Position numbers and translations under genes: made by a program. 64,000 bases of DNA, taken from Cardiocondyla obscurior (Eukaryota; Arthropoda; Insecta; Hymenoptera; Formicidae). Location of the stretch: NCBI RefSeq assembly GCF_019399895.1, contig NC_091871.1, positions 3,377,001 to 3,441,000 on the forward strand, written 5' to 3'. The number at the start of each line of letters is the position of its first letter. Positions within the stretch are counted from its first letter, which is position 1. Shown one piece after another: positions 12,704-25,753 of the stretch. The notes under the pieces were generated by a model. That model was not told the origin of the DNA, made no database searches, and was given only the letters and a program-made list of their open reading frames with translations.

Positions 12704-13541
12704 AAGCGAGTGGTGAACGAGAACGATCAGCGTTTTAAAATAGAGCAATTTTTAATTATGCCGGCTCTGCTCGTGATCCGCGATACCGGGGGCGGGGGAG
12801 CACCGACGGCAGATGGGACACCGCTTTTCCTACCCCTAAAACCGGGCGGAGGGACGCGGTAAAAAAAAAAAAAAAAGAGGCGCAAGAGCACGGCGGACCG
12901 TCTCCCTATCGTCGCGCCGGCAATGGCGTATCCGTCCGCCTGTTTATCCGCCCGTGCCGCTCGCGACGACATATTAAAAATCCGCGCTACTCGCCGCGGC
13001 GATCTTTTCCGCAAACACGCGGAATTATATGCGGGCGGTAAGACGTAGACAAAAGGGAGGATACACTCGCGCGCGATACACCCGGCGCTTCAAGGCTCAC
13101 TCCTGACGACGTTCGTGTGCCCGTCAATGCGCGCATATCGCGGTACGACCGTCTGTGACGTGTGCACGTGTGAACATATGTGTGTATGTGTGTATGAGTG
13201 TACCCCGTCGTCAACCCCTTTACCCCGTCGAAACGTTAAGCCGCCGAAGCGGTACGTAGGCCTTAAGCCGCTGCATCGTCGCCGATCCTCCGGTACTCCT
13301 CCCGCCGCCGTTCTCTTTTTTCTCTTCGTCCCTCTGTATTCTTTATCCTACCCCTTTACGTCCCGCGCCCGCCTCGCTTCGTGTCCGCGATACATGGCGA
13401 CGGACGCGGGCACTGCTCTCACCGCCTTAATGCATTCGGCAAACATCGCCAGCGCCGTTGCGCGAACGGGTCTTTATTTACACTACGGATTCTTTCTCCC
13501 GCGTGCGTGCGCGTGATATCCCGTGTGTGCGTGTCGCGCAG

Positions 13542-13646
13542 CTAAACGTCGTTGTCGATGTCGAAAATCTCGATGAGCCCGAGCCTGAAGGCTACTTGAC
13601 TGCAGTACTCGCGGAAAAGAGCGGCTTGATCCCGCCGATTTCGGTT
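13542..13646 (-). CDS. Weak candidate terminal coding exon
   Basis: A 105-nt minus-strand segment that follows an acceptor-like AACTCCAG and stays open for 34 codons before TAG at 13542-13544. The translated end, RLGLIEIFDIDNDV, is less biased and more protein-like than other open frames in the window. However, the pyrimidine tract is poor, the plus strand is also open here (77 codons, 13458-13691), and I recognise no family. It could be a 3' terminal exon of a minus-strand gene or chance. Confidence 0.12.
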   Translation of the reverse strand, partial: NRNRRDQAALFREYCSQVAFRLGLIEIFDIDNDV

Positions 13647-13884
13647 CTGGAGTTGAACAGTTTTTATTCGCACGCAGAATCGCGTTTATAAACGGCCGAT
13701 GGATTAATCACGCTATATTTTCTCTCGATGGTACATATTAATCATTTATATACATCGCAGTCGACGTTATAAATTAATATTTCACAAAATGGTGAAAATG
13801 TTTGAGCGTCTTAAATTATTTCAAACGCTAAATGTTGAATAAGATGATATATTTAAATCCTAAGAAAGTGTCCCACTTTCTAGG

Positions 13885-13887
<3 letters not shown>

Positions 13888-13945
<58 letters not shown>
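13888..13945. repeat. (TA)n microsatellite
   Basis: About 45 nt of alternating TA, one C interruption at 13933, then 12 more alternating bases. Confidence 0.97.
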
Positions 13946-14720
13946 TTTGCGCCGCGCCGTACCGTCCGCAAGTTCATGAACATCGCTGATTCAGCAAAGG
14001 AGGAACGAGAGCGCGCTCCCTCGTATTCCTCGCGCGCCCAATTTACGCAAGTCACCGAGCAAACGAATTTACGCCGTTACACCGCGCCCAAGGAAGAAAA
14101 AGTGTGCGCGCGTACAGGGGTTGAATATTTTTTTTTTTTTTTTTTTCGCGACATGTTAGCAGGCGCGCTTCGCGAGGCGCCGAAACGAGCGGGACGCAGC
14201 TGGTTGATGAGATTTCCAGGTAACACGGCGAAAGTCGCCCGCGCGTGTCTGGCACCATTAGGCCGACCCGTGTTACCGCGCGACCCGTTTTCGCGCCCGC
14301 CACCCCGCCGGGAGCTACTTGTAAGCAAGACTTGGATACAACGACGATGGGGGCGCGTCGCGGGTACGTGCGAATGATTTTTTTCCGCGCCGCCGCCGGC
14401 GGACGCGGCCGCGCGTAAAAGTAGGAAACCCTGTCGAAAAGATTAGAACACGACCGCGCCCGTGTCCAAGTAATGTCGGGACCCGCGGGTAATATCTCAC
14501 CATTAGGCATAATCATCCCCTTACACATCCGACGAGCAGGCACATCCACCCGTAGTCGGGCGCCGCCGGCCCTCTAATGCCTTATAATTTATAACTCCCA
14601 CCTCCCCCGTCGGTACCCCTGCCACCACCGTCTCCGCCCGCGACTCGTGCGCCTCCGCTCGCTTCTATAAGCCCCCGCCGAGCCCACCCCCGTTTCTCGC
14701 CGCCGGAATATATATCAGCG

Positions 14721-17700
14721 TTAAAGTTAAAGGCCGCTGGCAGTCAAGAAAGTAAGCCCCCCCTCTCGGCGAGCCGTCCAGAATTTATAAATATGGCGTC
14801 TAATATTCCGCCGTTATCGCCGGACGTTGGAGGAATTGCGTCACGACCTCGGGAGAAACCGAGAGCTTCTCCCCCAAAACTTGAACAGCCCCCATAAATC
14901 CTCGCGGCGTCTCATTTTTGGCCCTCCCTTCCTCCCCTTTAACCCTATCGGCTTCATTACAACAAATTGCCAGCAGATTCGCACGTGTAACCGTCTACTT
15001 TTCCATCGCTGCGTCATCTCCTATTAACAGCCGATAGCCCTACGGGTTATTTATTAACGCGCGACACCGTGATATATATTCGATCGGGCTCCCTGGATAA
15101 ATAACGAGCGAATTCGTCGGGGCTTCATCGAACTCCACGTCGACGAATGTTCAATAGACGACCGCTAAATTCTTGATAACTCGTTAAAAACGAGAATGAT
15201 ATTATTCGCCGGTGCTCGCGGTCGGCGATATATGGAATAAAAGATCACGCGCGTTTATATATACATATGGGTGACATTACAAATTTATTAAGCGTTATCT
15301 GGTTTAAGAAAGTTGACGACATCGGAACGTAAATCTTTTACGGACGTGGACAGATGACGACGGAGGAGGGGAGAAGAGAGATAGAAAGAGAGAGAGAGAA
15401 CGGGTACTTCTCTCACAGCGTACTCGTTTTCGATTTTGCAGAGAAAATGGTATTTCGGGACGAAGAATCCTCGATACGTCCTACTTTTCCGTATTTCGGG
15501 AGCCTTGTTATCTCGGTCGCCTTGCGTGTCCGCGTTTTACGAGAACGTGTCGCCGAGCAACGATGCTATCGGCGAGCGAGGGGTCGACTCGCCCCGATCG
15601 CGCGATATCCGCTTATCGTTGTCATCATCGTCGTAGCCGTCGCCATCGTCGTCGCCGTCGTCGTCGTCTACGTAACGGCGATCAATCGCGCTCTGATTTT
15701 TGTATTAATTTAGTGATTCGCGCGCACGCTTCTCGTCTGCCGTCACGCGAGCGCCGCGCGTGTACACGAGTGGCCATCGGTGAATAGATAAAAGCGACCG
15801 CGGCACGAACAAAGCGCGCCAAGTATGATGTACAGGGTGTCGGGCAGCTACTTCTTGTAATCATCCGTTTCCTCTCTGTAAACGAAATATATATTTTCCC
15901 CTCCGGGTCTCGAAATCACGGAACGTTTGTCGTTTCGTGCCGCCAGCCACGGCGCGTTTTCGATAGAGTACTTTTAATTAATTTCACGGATAATTTTAAT
16001 ATTCCTGCTACTTGTTAAATTTTTTTTGCGATTAAAAATAATATAATTTAACGTATACATAAATAAATTAAAGCGCTTGAATATTATCGGAACGAGATCG
16101 ATGTTTAGTTCGTCAAATACGATAGCAAATCCACAGCGAAAGGTCGCAAAAGTATATCTAATAAACGCAAAAGAGAGAAGAGTTGGAATAGAGAGCGAGG
16201 GCGTGGTTAATTCGTCGCTTCTGATATCGGAGAGAAAGGAAAGGAGTGCCGATCGCGAGGGGTGAGTTAAATGCAGATTGCGAGAGCCTTTCGAGTGATT
16301 TAACCAATTTTACAATTTTAGAGCGTGCCGACGTATTGCGGGTGAACGAGGGAGGGTAAAGAGCGAAAGAAAAAGAGAAAAATCGAGAACGGATAAGAGA
16401 AGGGTAAGGGCGAAAGGAAGGGCAGGTGGGTGTGCCGCACCCCTAAAGCCTTCGTATGCACAGCCGTAACTGTGGCGGAGCGGTTAGGCCCGTTAAGCAA
16501 TATCTATTTCCTCCGGCGCCGTTTTTCTTTCCTTCCTTCCTTCGTAAAAACGCGGCCGCCACGGGCAATGGGCGCGGCATATTGATACACGTGCGCGCAG
16601 ACGGCAAATATCGATATTTTTCAGATAAGTAAGGATATTCGACTCACCTCGAGCTCGCAGTGTCGTCGGAGACCGGAAAAAAAATTTCAAAGAACTTTTC
16701 GAAATAGCAGATAGCAAACTAAATGCGCGTTGATTTCACGTAAGCAAAATAAAGTTTCCGCGCAATAAGACAATGCCCGTCGTGTTGTTGATTGCGGTCA
16801 AAAAGGCGGTGAAAGATATTCCCGTTAAAGAAATCGCGTGATCGTAGCTTCGTGAGAATCAGTTGATTATACAATCCGGCGGTTGGGTATTAGCGCGAAC
16901 ATCGTTATTTACCGCTGACGACGATGGCAACGACGACGATGACATAACGGCCATCGGCCGTTCCCCGTCCGATAACGGCGATACGGATCGACCATTTTGT
17001 AAATCAGTTCCGACATTTTGTCTTCATAAATCAGCCGCTGCGAGAAGGGCCCGCTCGCGCGGAAGCGCTGATTATAATTAACGCGGCCCGAATTAATAGG
17101 GCCGCCCGCCGTCACGCGACTCGCCGCCGGATTCTTCCGATACGACGCTATTATCGTACGCCCTCCTCGATCACGGCCGTGCTGGTCGAGTGCAATCAAC
17201 AAATTTCTCGAAAATAACGGAAGCGACGCGGGCAACACGGCAGAGCAGGCGGAGTACCACGCTGCGAGAATCCGCTAATTAATTTAATTAATGCGCCGCC
17301 CGGGGAATAAATCGCCGTTCGCGTGTGGGTGTGCATCTTTTTAATTTCTTCGCGCCATTCGTCTTGCCCCATCGCGGAGCATGTATAAATCACGCCAACG
17401 TGTCGTGCCGCCTGTTGTTATAAGCGTGCAAAAATTAATTTGCGCCGCGCGCCTGCCGCTGCAGCAAACGCGGCCGAATTCTTTTTAAAAAACAAATGCA
17501 AATTCGAACCGCCGACGCCGACCGCCGCCGTGGAGATTCGCGCACCGCGTAAACGTAGCCCCGCATACATTAAGTCGGCAATTTAAAAAATTAATAACTT
17601 TATCGGGCGGATTTGCATGGGATTTATTCAAATATATTAACCGGAACCGGAACCTATATAAATTAAATGCCGATAATATTTAACTTTCAACTCAACATAA

Positions 17701-18880
17701 TGGATAAAACATTTAGAACGCTCTCTGCATATAATTACCGTTGCTTATTATCAGCGACATGCATAAATGTTGAAGCACGAGAATACAGAAGTTGATGCTC
17801 AATACCGCGGTACGGTTAATGCTTCCTAGTTATAGGGTAACTTCGTGGCTTGGAACTCAGGAGGAGGCGGCCACCCTCGGCCACTAGATTCCCCGCGAGT
17901 TCGCTAGAACACGCCGCGCCGGATCGGGGCGGCAAGATCGCAAGAACGTCGCGGTAATTGTCGCGACGTGCTCGGGGAGCCTCAGTTCGCGGTATTTATC
18001 GCCGTGGATAAGATCAGCGCGGCTGAGCAAGACGCAACTATTTCGGGAATGCCGGCGACACGCGGCTCCCATCGTCGTCGCCGCGGAGATGCGTGTACGC
18101 GCCTCCGCCGTCATTCCGGGCGCAATATCGTTCGCCCGCGACCCGCCCGGAACTTCGCGAGCACGCGACACTCCTTCGCGGAAACTTCGCTGGTTGATTA
18201 AAGGGGAGACGCGATCGTGAGAGTCCGCAAGTGACTCCTGGGGTGTTTGCTTTAAATGTCGCTTATTGACAAGTTTGCGGATTAGACGACAGTCGCCGTA
18301 TGAATAGAACGGAATGGAGTAGATTAAGGCAGGCGCGGTCGTTCTCGGAACGCCGCTTAATGGAAAGACAAACCGCACAGATGTGCAAATGAAAGATAAT
18401 TAACGATGCACGATAGTTCTAAGAGGTAAACGCCCGTAATAAATATTAATAATATAATAATTACTAAGAGGGAGAAGAATATAAAATATCTCCCACGCCT
18501 CCGTATTTCCAAACGAGCTTAAAAAGTCGAAATTGCAACGTGACGAGAGCCGATCTGTTCCCGAAGGATAGAAAAACAGCGGGATAGGAGTATAGCGGGG
18601 GAGTGACGAAAAAATACATGCGATTGCTCAGCTATTTACTCTTTGCGTTCTCTGAGCGAAAAAAAAATGAAAAAAAAACGTTCCGATATTCTATCAATAC
18701 GTATCAAACACAAACGAAATACTCGATTGGGGGGCGGGGAGAGGGTATAATGTCCGTACTTACGCGGGCGCCAGAACTCGTGTGAGTGAGGGCGCCAGTA
18801 TGGGTCCCGTATATACATAACGTGTACACCTATACACGTGTGCCAGGGCGGCGGAACAAACTTCGACATGAATTACTTAG
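14721..18880. other. Non-coding stretch with regulatory-looking block
   Basis: The part at 16860-17700 mixes CpG-rich and TAATTA/ATTAAT-rich sequence and carries a perfect octamer ATTTGCAT (17610-17617). That is the texture of insect developmental enhancers, but only comparison between species could show conservation. The rest shows purine-rich or simple sequence. Confidence 0.4.
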
Positions 18881-21800
18881 ATTAATTTAGTTGGGCGGCA
18901 GGGCAGCCCGCCACCGCCGCCGCTCGTTGTTGCTTACTCTCCGACCTTCCCCGCGTATCGCGCCCCCGCGATACAACCCCGCGGTCGCCGCCGCCACCAC
19001 CGACGTCGGCGTCGCCACCACTCTCTCGCTCGCTCTCTCTCTCTCTTTCTCTCGCACTCTCTCTTTCTCTCTCTCGCTTTGCGATATCGATTCCGACTTA
19101 CTTGTGCTTTCGCCTAATTTCAGAAGCCACGGCCGAACGATAAATAACACCCGCCACCGCCCCGCCTCATCCTTCTTACGTGCGCTTTTATTTACGGCCC
19201 TCTCTCAATCCCTTAAGGACGCGCATTCGCCGCGAGCCTTTACGAGCCCCTCCCGCTGCCGTAAGTGAGATGCACGTCTCGCACGTCATCGTGTTGCTTG
19301 CCATTTTTGGTGGCATACGCTATTTGAGAAGATCAATCCGTAACTTTGTGCCGCCGTTAGATGGCTTCGGGACAATCGAAATACAGCTTCGAAATGCCTC
19401 TCGCGCGTCTCGTCCTGTACTCGCGCAGAATTATTTTCCCGCGTTAAAGTTATGTTGCCGCGCGTGGTTTAGACAGCCTCTTCGATTCCAGAATACGATA
19501 CCATTTTATTTTGTACGGTCGCGTATTCATCCGATGACGAGATTTCGAAACGTTGCGAGTAAATCATTCGGTTTATCGGACCGCGCGCGAATTCGGGACG
19601 GCGATAAATTCCACGCAGCGTGTTTACTCGCGTGTGCGGATCGAAACTTTCCGCCTAGGAGAGAAAAAAAAAAAAAAAAAGCAGGGCGCAGAGACAGAGA
19701 GAAAGAGCTACGAGCATCGATCCGCCGTCAAAGAATTCACGAACACCTTCGAGAGGTGTCCTAATTTTCATTTCCTGCCCCGTTTCGTTTCTTCGGCTAA
19801 CCCCACGGCGATTCGTCACCCCCTTTTGCGAGAGTGTTAACGCAGCCCAAGGATGACTCGGCTCAAATTATCGACTCAATTTCATCGGAAACGTACCGCA
19901 GGGACATTTCACGAGGGTTTAGAGATACAAGATGAAGGCGAGAACTTTTCTAATAGCATACCGGTACTAAAAAAGGATAAGAAAAAAATGGATTTAAAAG
20001 CGTTATTACATTTTGCACGGTGTATACAAATTAATAATTATGTAGACGTTAATGCCAATTTTTTTTTTTAATCTTTAACGAGATAAAAACAATATCTGCT
20101 GCTTTTAATATTTACTTCGAGCACGGCGTTCGTTATTTAACTAATTCTTTATGAATTAAATTTACTTAATTCTCAATCGCATAATAAAACATTTCTAGGC
20201 TCATTATTTTATGACTATTTACGGGAGCTTTTCATTAATAAAAGTTGTAACAGCTCGTTCAACTTTTAAATAATTTTGTTGTACCATCTATAAGCGCCAA
20301 AAATAAGAAACGGGTCAAGAACGGAACAACGGCAATGATATCGCGATTATTTTGCTTCGTAATAAGCATCCTTGTAAAAAAAAAAAGCGCGGTTTTTGTT
20401 GTTCTTAGATAATTTCAATACTCGACTGATCAACGCTTCGTAAACTTGGCGCTGGAATGTCGACTATCTTAACTGGATCAAACTCCGTGGAAATTAACAA
20501 AGTGCTGTCGACTCCGTTCCTGAAGAATTCGATCTAGTTTTAGGTAGCCGACTTGCGAGCGCATCTGATAAACTTGACGTAATCAAGGGAATACTTCTAA
20601 TAATAAACAGTAATATCGGATTCCTTTGCATGTAATAAATAATGAGGCTAATAATACGCGGATTTTCTCGCCGCTAACGCCGTTCGTGCGGTTAATCAAG
20701 CGAAACGCTGCAAATGACGGAAAGTGGCCATTATCTCGGGAAGCGCGGCTGCTGGAAATCAGAGTAAAACGTAGAAACGTCGCGTTTTTCAAAATTATCC
20801 CCCGGCGGAAAGGGTAAAATGATGCAAAATCTGTATCGGAGGGGAAGAGAAAGACTGAGAGAGAAAGGGACTTTTATTTCCATCGCCGCGCGTTTCGAAT
20901 GCGCGACTTCCCGGACGGCTCGATGCGCCCTCGGGACTTTTCCGCTATTCTCTCTCTCTCTTTCTCGCGACTCTGCGGAAAATAGGAACGTTTTCACGCG
21001 TCAAAGGCGCGCGAGTACACGCGATCGAGACGAACGGCGGCGCGAGAAGAGACGCGGGATGGGGGACGGTTTCGGAGGATCGGGAAGCAAAAGTGGAAGA
21101 GGAGCGAGCCGGACACGCGTTTCGTGCGGCGCGTCTACCCGGTGTCGCGGAAATAATAGATGAACTACGGCTCGACCGAGCGTGCTACCGTGAGGACGGC
21201 GCGAGAGGGAAGGATCGAGCCAAACGGATGCGTTGGGAGGAGAGGAGGGACACTAAACAATGTTTTTTAGCCACTGAAATCCCCCTGAATTTTTTATCGG
21301 CCCCTATGTTTTAACCCTTTCGCCACCCCGGGAAAGGAAGGGCTTCTCCCTCCCTCTCGGCTCTCTCTGTCGCGCGTCCGTTCTCTCCTCCTTTCCTCTC
21401 CCGGCGCATCTCTCTTTCGTCTCTCTTCTTGAATTATGTACACGGCCGGTGCTGTGTGCCCGCGGTACCCGTCGTCATCGTCGTCGTCGCCGACGTCGTT
21501 CGCTCTTCGCAATCGTTACTATTACAGCACGTGAAAAAGAGCAAGATAAAAAGGGAAGGCGCGAGAGAGAAGGGGGGACGAGAGATCGAGAAGCGAGACG
21601 GGAAGTGGGATGAACGACGATCCGCGCGGAGCCCGCGTAAATCTTTTAATTAGCCGATAAGGAAGCAAAAAATGGCGTTGCGACGTCCACTATAACCGCG
21701 CCGCCCTTCCTCTCCCCAGCCCTTTCGCTATCCCTTTACCATCCGCGGTGTTATCTTCGGGCGGAGACGAGCATATTTTCTGATCGCCGTGGTCGGAATC

Positions 21801-22740
21801 TAGGCGAGTAATAACAGGTTTTTAACGAGAACGCTGCCGTCGCCGTAGTCATCGTCGTCGCCATCGTCGCCACAGCCACCGCCGTCACTACCACTGTCTG
21901 TTGGCTACCCTTCCGCGCGCACACACACCCTTCGCATTCACCCCCCTCGCTCGGCGTAAGCAAGCGTGCAATATTGATAGACCGCGGGGATACCTATTTG
22001 CACGGTTACGCGGCGGTCGGGAAAGAGGAAGAGAGGCAACGTAAGAGGGAGAGAACGGTAAGAGGGGAACGGTGGGAGTGAAGAGGTGGCGGCCGGACGG
22101 GGGCGAGGGGTCTCTACATAAAACCATTATGTAATTACATCTAGGCTGGTCGAACGAACGAACGAAGGAACGAGGGGTGGACAGAGTTGACGGGGACGAA
22201 GAGACGATGGGAGAGGAAGAGGGGGGCAGGAAACTCGCGCGATAGAGTAGAGAAGAGGGTAGACGCGAGTCGGAGGGTAAGAGAGAGAGAAAGAGAGGAC
22301 GACGAGCAGCAGGCGGGGTAGCTTGAATTTGATTTCAGAGAAAAGGGTTGATACTGCTACTGCCGGTTCCGATCGCGTGATCCGAACCACCCTTTCGCTT
22401 CCCCCCCCGGTGCTACGTGTTACGTATCGTACGTGCATAAAGCCGCCTCGCGTTGCGGCCGAGCGGGATAGACAGGCAGAAGGGTATTAATACACGTACG
22501 TCTTCTCCCCGCGCGAGCACTTCCTCTCCCTTCGATCAGGATGGTCGAGGATTTCCCGAGCTCGTTTCCCCCGACCGTCAACGGGACGAGATCTTGCTTA
22601 TATATGCGTGTACGACTTCGTTAGAATTTCTGTCAAAGTAATAGGAAAGTCGACATGCGAAGAACAGAAATTGCCATCTGTATGCGGACGAGGACGTATA
22701 AATTCGCGATAGACTCTCTCGTAGTTTCGTTCACTCCATT
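18881..22740. other. Simple-sequence-rich non-coding stretch
   Basis: CT-rich (19020-19080), GA-rich (20840-21100, 22140-22300) and GTC/GCC-rich (21470-21500, 21830-21890) patches. Frames up to 194 codons exist (19180-19764) but lack domains. Confidence 0.5.
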
Positions 22741-23530
22741 TCAACGCGATATATATTTTTTTTTTTTTTCTTTGTCACTTTGTGAATATTACTGCTAATA
22801 TTTAAAATGTCGCAATTATGTTTTATTTCAGCGTATAAATAAATACCTATACGCTACGTAAATACATCTAACATGGAATAATTCACACTGCATTAAATCA
22901 TATACATGTCTGTTTTAATTCCAAGATTAAAGTACTTATTTCCAACTTATAGTTCTTTATTATTTATAGAAGCGTGGAAAGAGAGAAACAATTTTCCATT
23001 ATATTTCAACTTTTATAAACGTAGCACAATTTATTAAAAAAAAAAAAAAAAAAAGATAAAATGTTAATATATATATCTTAGAGTTTAAATTTGATTTGAA
23101 AATATGTCATAAAAAATGTAAAATGTCTCAAAAAAGAGATCGCAAACAATTTACGACTCGATACGAAAAAAATATAATTTCCGTTCTAATGTAATACAAT
23201 TGATAAATAGAATTAAAAGTCATGAAGAAAAAAAAAAAAAATCTAGATCATGTCCCACGAGCACTTCGTAAATTTTTATCGTTTTATCATTTATATATCG
23301 TAAACTAAATATACATGCTTCGTGACTGCAATATTATTTGTGCTCCCACCGAGACCTATTACGTTCGACCTTTATTATACCTGCCGTTCCTTCTCGCGAT
23401 TCTACCGCAAAGTAAATTTACTCGGTTGATTTAGCCTGCTTCTAATGAGTAGTGCTTTAGAAATTCGCCTCAATCAGTACTCAATTAAAAATACAATTCC
23501 CGGCCCGATGGACTAATCTTCGAATTACCA
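22741..23530. other. AT-rich non-coding stretch
   Basis: Strongly AT-rich with T/A runs (22756-22769, 23037-23054, 23227-23240). I see no gene or RNA. Confidence 0.6.
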
Positions 23531-25019
23531 ATTACACACGAAATATTAACGGCACAAGTTTTTTTACGCGGCGAGTAAATATCACGCCGAGTGATATTCG
23601 AAATGTAAAGAAAAAAAAAAGGTCAAAGGTTATCGCCCATAATCTATAAAAGAGTATCATGAGAATTGTTTCCCTCCCTCCTTCCCCCCTCTCTTCTTTT
23701 CGCAAGCACGCGTAAAACCACATCGAATGTTATGCGCTTAACGAGGGGGAGTTGAGATAGAAGTAATTGATCGGTTTGGTTATCGAGACGCGAACCGCGG
23801 GCGCGGATTCACTCACTTGATCGTTCACTTGCTCGCGAACAGCGATTGAGGATTGTCAGCTCATCGGGATTGATCCTCCGGTAGATCGAGCATAACGAGA
23901 GGGTGGACGACAGCTTGAGGGCGCGTGGTGAGAGAGGAGGAAAGGAGGAAACACGAGAGAGAGAGGGAGAGAGAGGGGCTCTCTTCTCTCGCCTGCCGCA
24001 ACGAGGCTGCTCGTTGGCGTTAGCGGTTTCGAGCTCGGTCTTTGATTTCGCCCTGACGTGTAGGCACTACGCGATACGCTTTGGTCAACCTCCCGTGGAA
24101 AAGGCACCCTCCTGGTCCTGGATCTCCATTACGGTAGTCATGGCGACCGCAATTGATTCCACGGGGGTGAGGGTGGACGGTGAAGAGAACGGAGAGAACG
24201 AGCGCGCGGGGGAGAGAACGACGGCCGACGGTCGACGTGGAGGACAAGGGTGTTTGGTCGGAGGAGGAGAGAGAAAGAGACGGGATATATTGAGTCGAGA
24301 AAGGGTGCGAGAGAGGCGGAACGGAGAAAGAGAGACCAAGAAGGGGTTGCGAGGGGAAAGGGGGAGGAACAGGCTCGGTCAGGACCCTGGCACAGGGGAC
24401 GAATACTCGGTGGAGATCGACAGAGGGCATGGTGTTACTATGGTGGTGCTACACGGCACTCCCTTTATCCGATACAATGCAGGCTAAATAGCACTGGTCA
24501 GTTCTATGGTGTTGGATTAGAGATACGTCGCTCGTTTGAGGCGAGCCACCCCGAACCGTACTAGACTGGACCCGATTCCCGCCGCGCTCCCGCCCTACCG
24601 ACTAACTCTCTCGCCATCACCGTCATCGCCAACCTCCGTCACGTTCGAATTACCTGCGTGGCGACCGCTGTCTGCGTGGCATCGAGCCCGGCAGTACAAT
24701 CGAGAATCGATTTCACGTGCGAATTGTAGAGTGGTCGCGTAGAACGGTCGCTCCTTCCTTCCATATTAGAGCGCTCGTGCGAAAGTTAGACGGGCTTCCA
24801 TTGATACATGGGCTTGTTGATCTTTTGGGATGGCGTTTGAGTAAAGTAGTACGGGATGATCAAAGGCCGGTGTCGTCATAGGGCTCCGCGGGCCTTAATT
24901 CGATACCCCACATTGAGACGTGTCAACGTAATCGTATATTTTGTACTTCGAGATCTAAGAATCAAATCTATTTCACGCGCTTACGATAAAATCGGAAAGC
25001 TCGGTTAAAAAGCGAATGT

Positions 25020-25117
25020 GCAAATATTAATATTATTTATATTATCAATAAGCAAATATTAATATTATTTATATTATCAGTCAGCAAATTAATATATATT
25101 ATTGATATTATCAGTAC
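25020..25117 (+). repeat. 32-bp tandem repeat, about 3 copies
   Basis: Unit GCAAATATTAATATTATTTA followed by TATTATCAATAA. Copies 1 and 2 (25020-25051, 25052-25083) differ at only a few bases near the 3' end. Copy 3 (25084-25117, 34 bp) is more diverged but keeps GCAAAT and ATATTATCAGT. The block is AT-rich and sits between GC-richer sequence. Confidence 0.85.
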
Positions 25118-25329
25118 GCAAAACACGTTTGCGCTCGAGTAATTAACGTCTCGGCAGTAAACGACGAAAATCTCTCGATCAATTTTTGCGGTGACAGATC
25201 GCCGTATCTTTTGAATCTTTCGCATCGTTCTGTAGTTTCTCCTTGAAAAGCATACGGAATTCACGACCGCCACAGACAAGCCGGAAAACTTTGTCAATTA
25301 TATCGAAATTTTCAGAATGCAACGTTAAC

Positions 25330-25353
25330 TTCGGTAAGGGTTGAGATACTTTC
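25330..25353 (-). mobile_element. Solo mariner-like terminal repeat
   Basis: The sequence GATACTTTCGGGACGCACTGTA reads on the minus strand as TACAGTGCGTCCCGAAAGTA, resembling a Tc1/mariner end beginning at a TA. No partner end was found nearby. It may be the remnant of a largely deleted element. Confidence 0.2.
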
Positions 25354-25523
25354 GGGACGCACTGTACCCGCCTGCACCCTCGCTGCGTATTATTACTATC
25401 ACGGTCGCGGACATTATATACTAGACGGCAGCTACCATTAGTGCGCTCGGCTGGCTGGTTGCGCTAGGTCTGGGCGCCTAGGCGCGATACGCCAACGAGT
25501 ATTTAGTGCCTGATTGTACCGTT

Positions 25524-25753
25524 TTCTCTCTCTCTCTCTCTCTGTCTCTTGCTCTCACTCTCTTCTCTCCTCCTTTCTCGGTCTCTCTCCCCCTTGCCGA
25601 GGTATACGGCGGTGCGATGCCGACAGGGTCGGCGGGTGCGAGAGAGGCATTTGAAGGGGGACGAATGGGAAGTGTGGGTGGCAAGAGAGATAGAGAGAAA
25701 GAGAGAGCGAGAGAGAAAAGAGAAGAGAGAGATAGAGAGAGAGAGAGAGAGAG
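25524..25753. repeat. Pyrimidine tract and purine tract forming an inverted pair
   Basis: A TC-rich tract (25524-25585) is followed ~100 bp later by a GA-rich tract (25683-25753). Transcribed in either direction the two could pair. Both are interrupted, so the stem would be imperfect. Confidence 0.7.

Larger units (their letters stand above)
12480..14720. other. GC-rich non-coding stretch
   Basis: CpG-rich throughout with a G-quadruplex motif, GT/CA-rich sequence at 13150-13200, a (TA)n microsatellite and a T19 run (14128-14146). It contains the weak exon candidate at 13542-13646. Confidence 0.5.

Noticed and set aside
13832..14377. 181-codon open frame, plus strand
   Set aside because: Begins with a translated (TA)n microsatellite as Ile-Tyr repeats and contains a poly-Phe run from a T-tract.
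16463..16500. tRNA-like 5' half (TGGCGGAGCGG matches the A-box)
   Set aside because: No GGTTCGANNCC B-box follows and the strands cannot fold into a cloverleaf.
19180..19764. 194-codon open frame, plus strand
   Set aside because: Arg-rich, crosses a poly-A run as a lysine stretch, and shows no domain.
23903..24487. 194-codon open frame, plus strand
   Set aside because: Glu/Arg/Gly-rich translation of GA-rich DNA; an opposite-strand frame of similar length exists.
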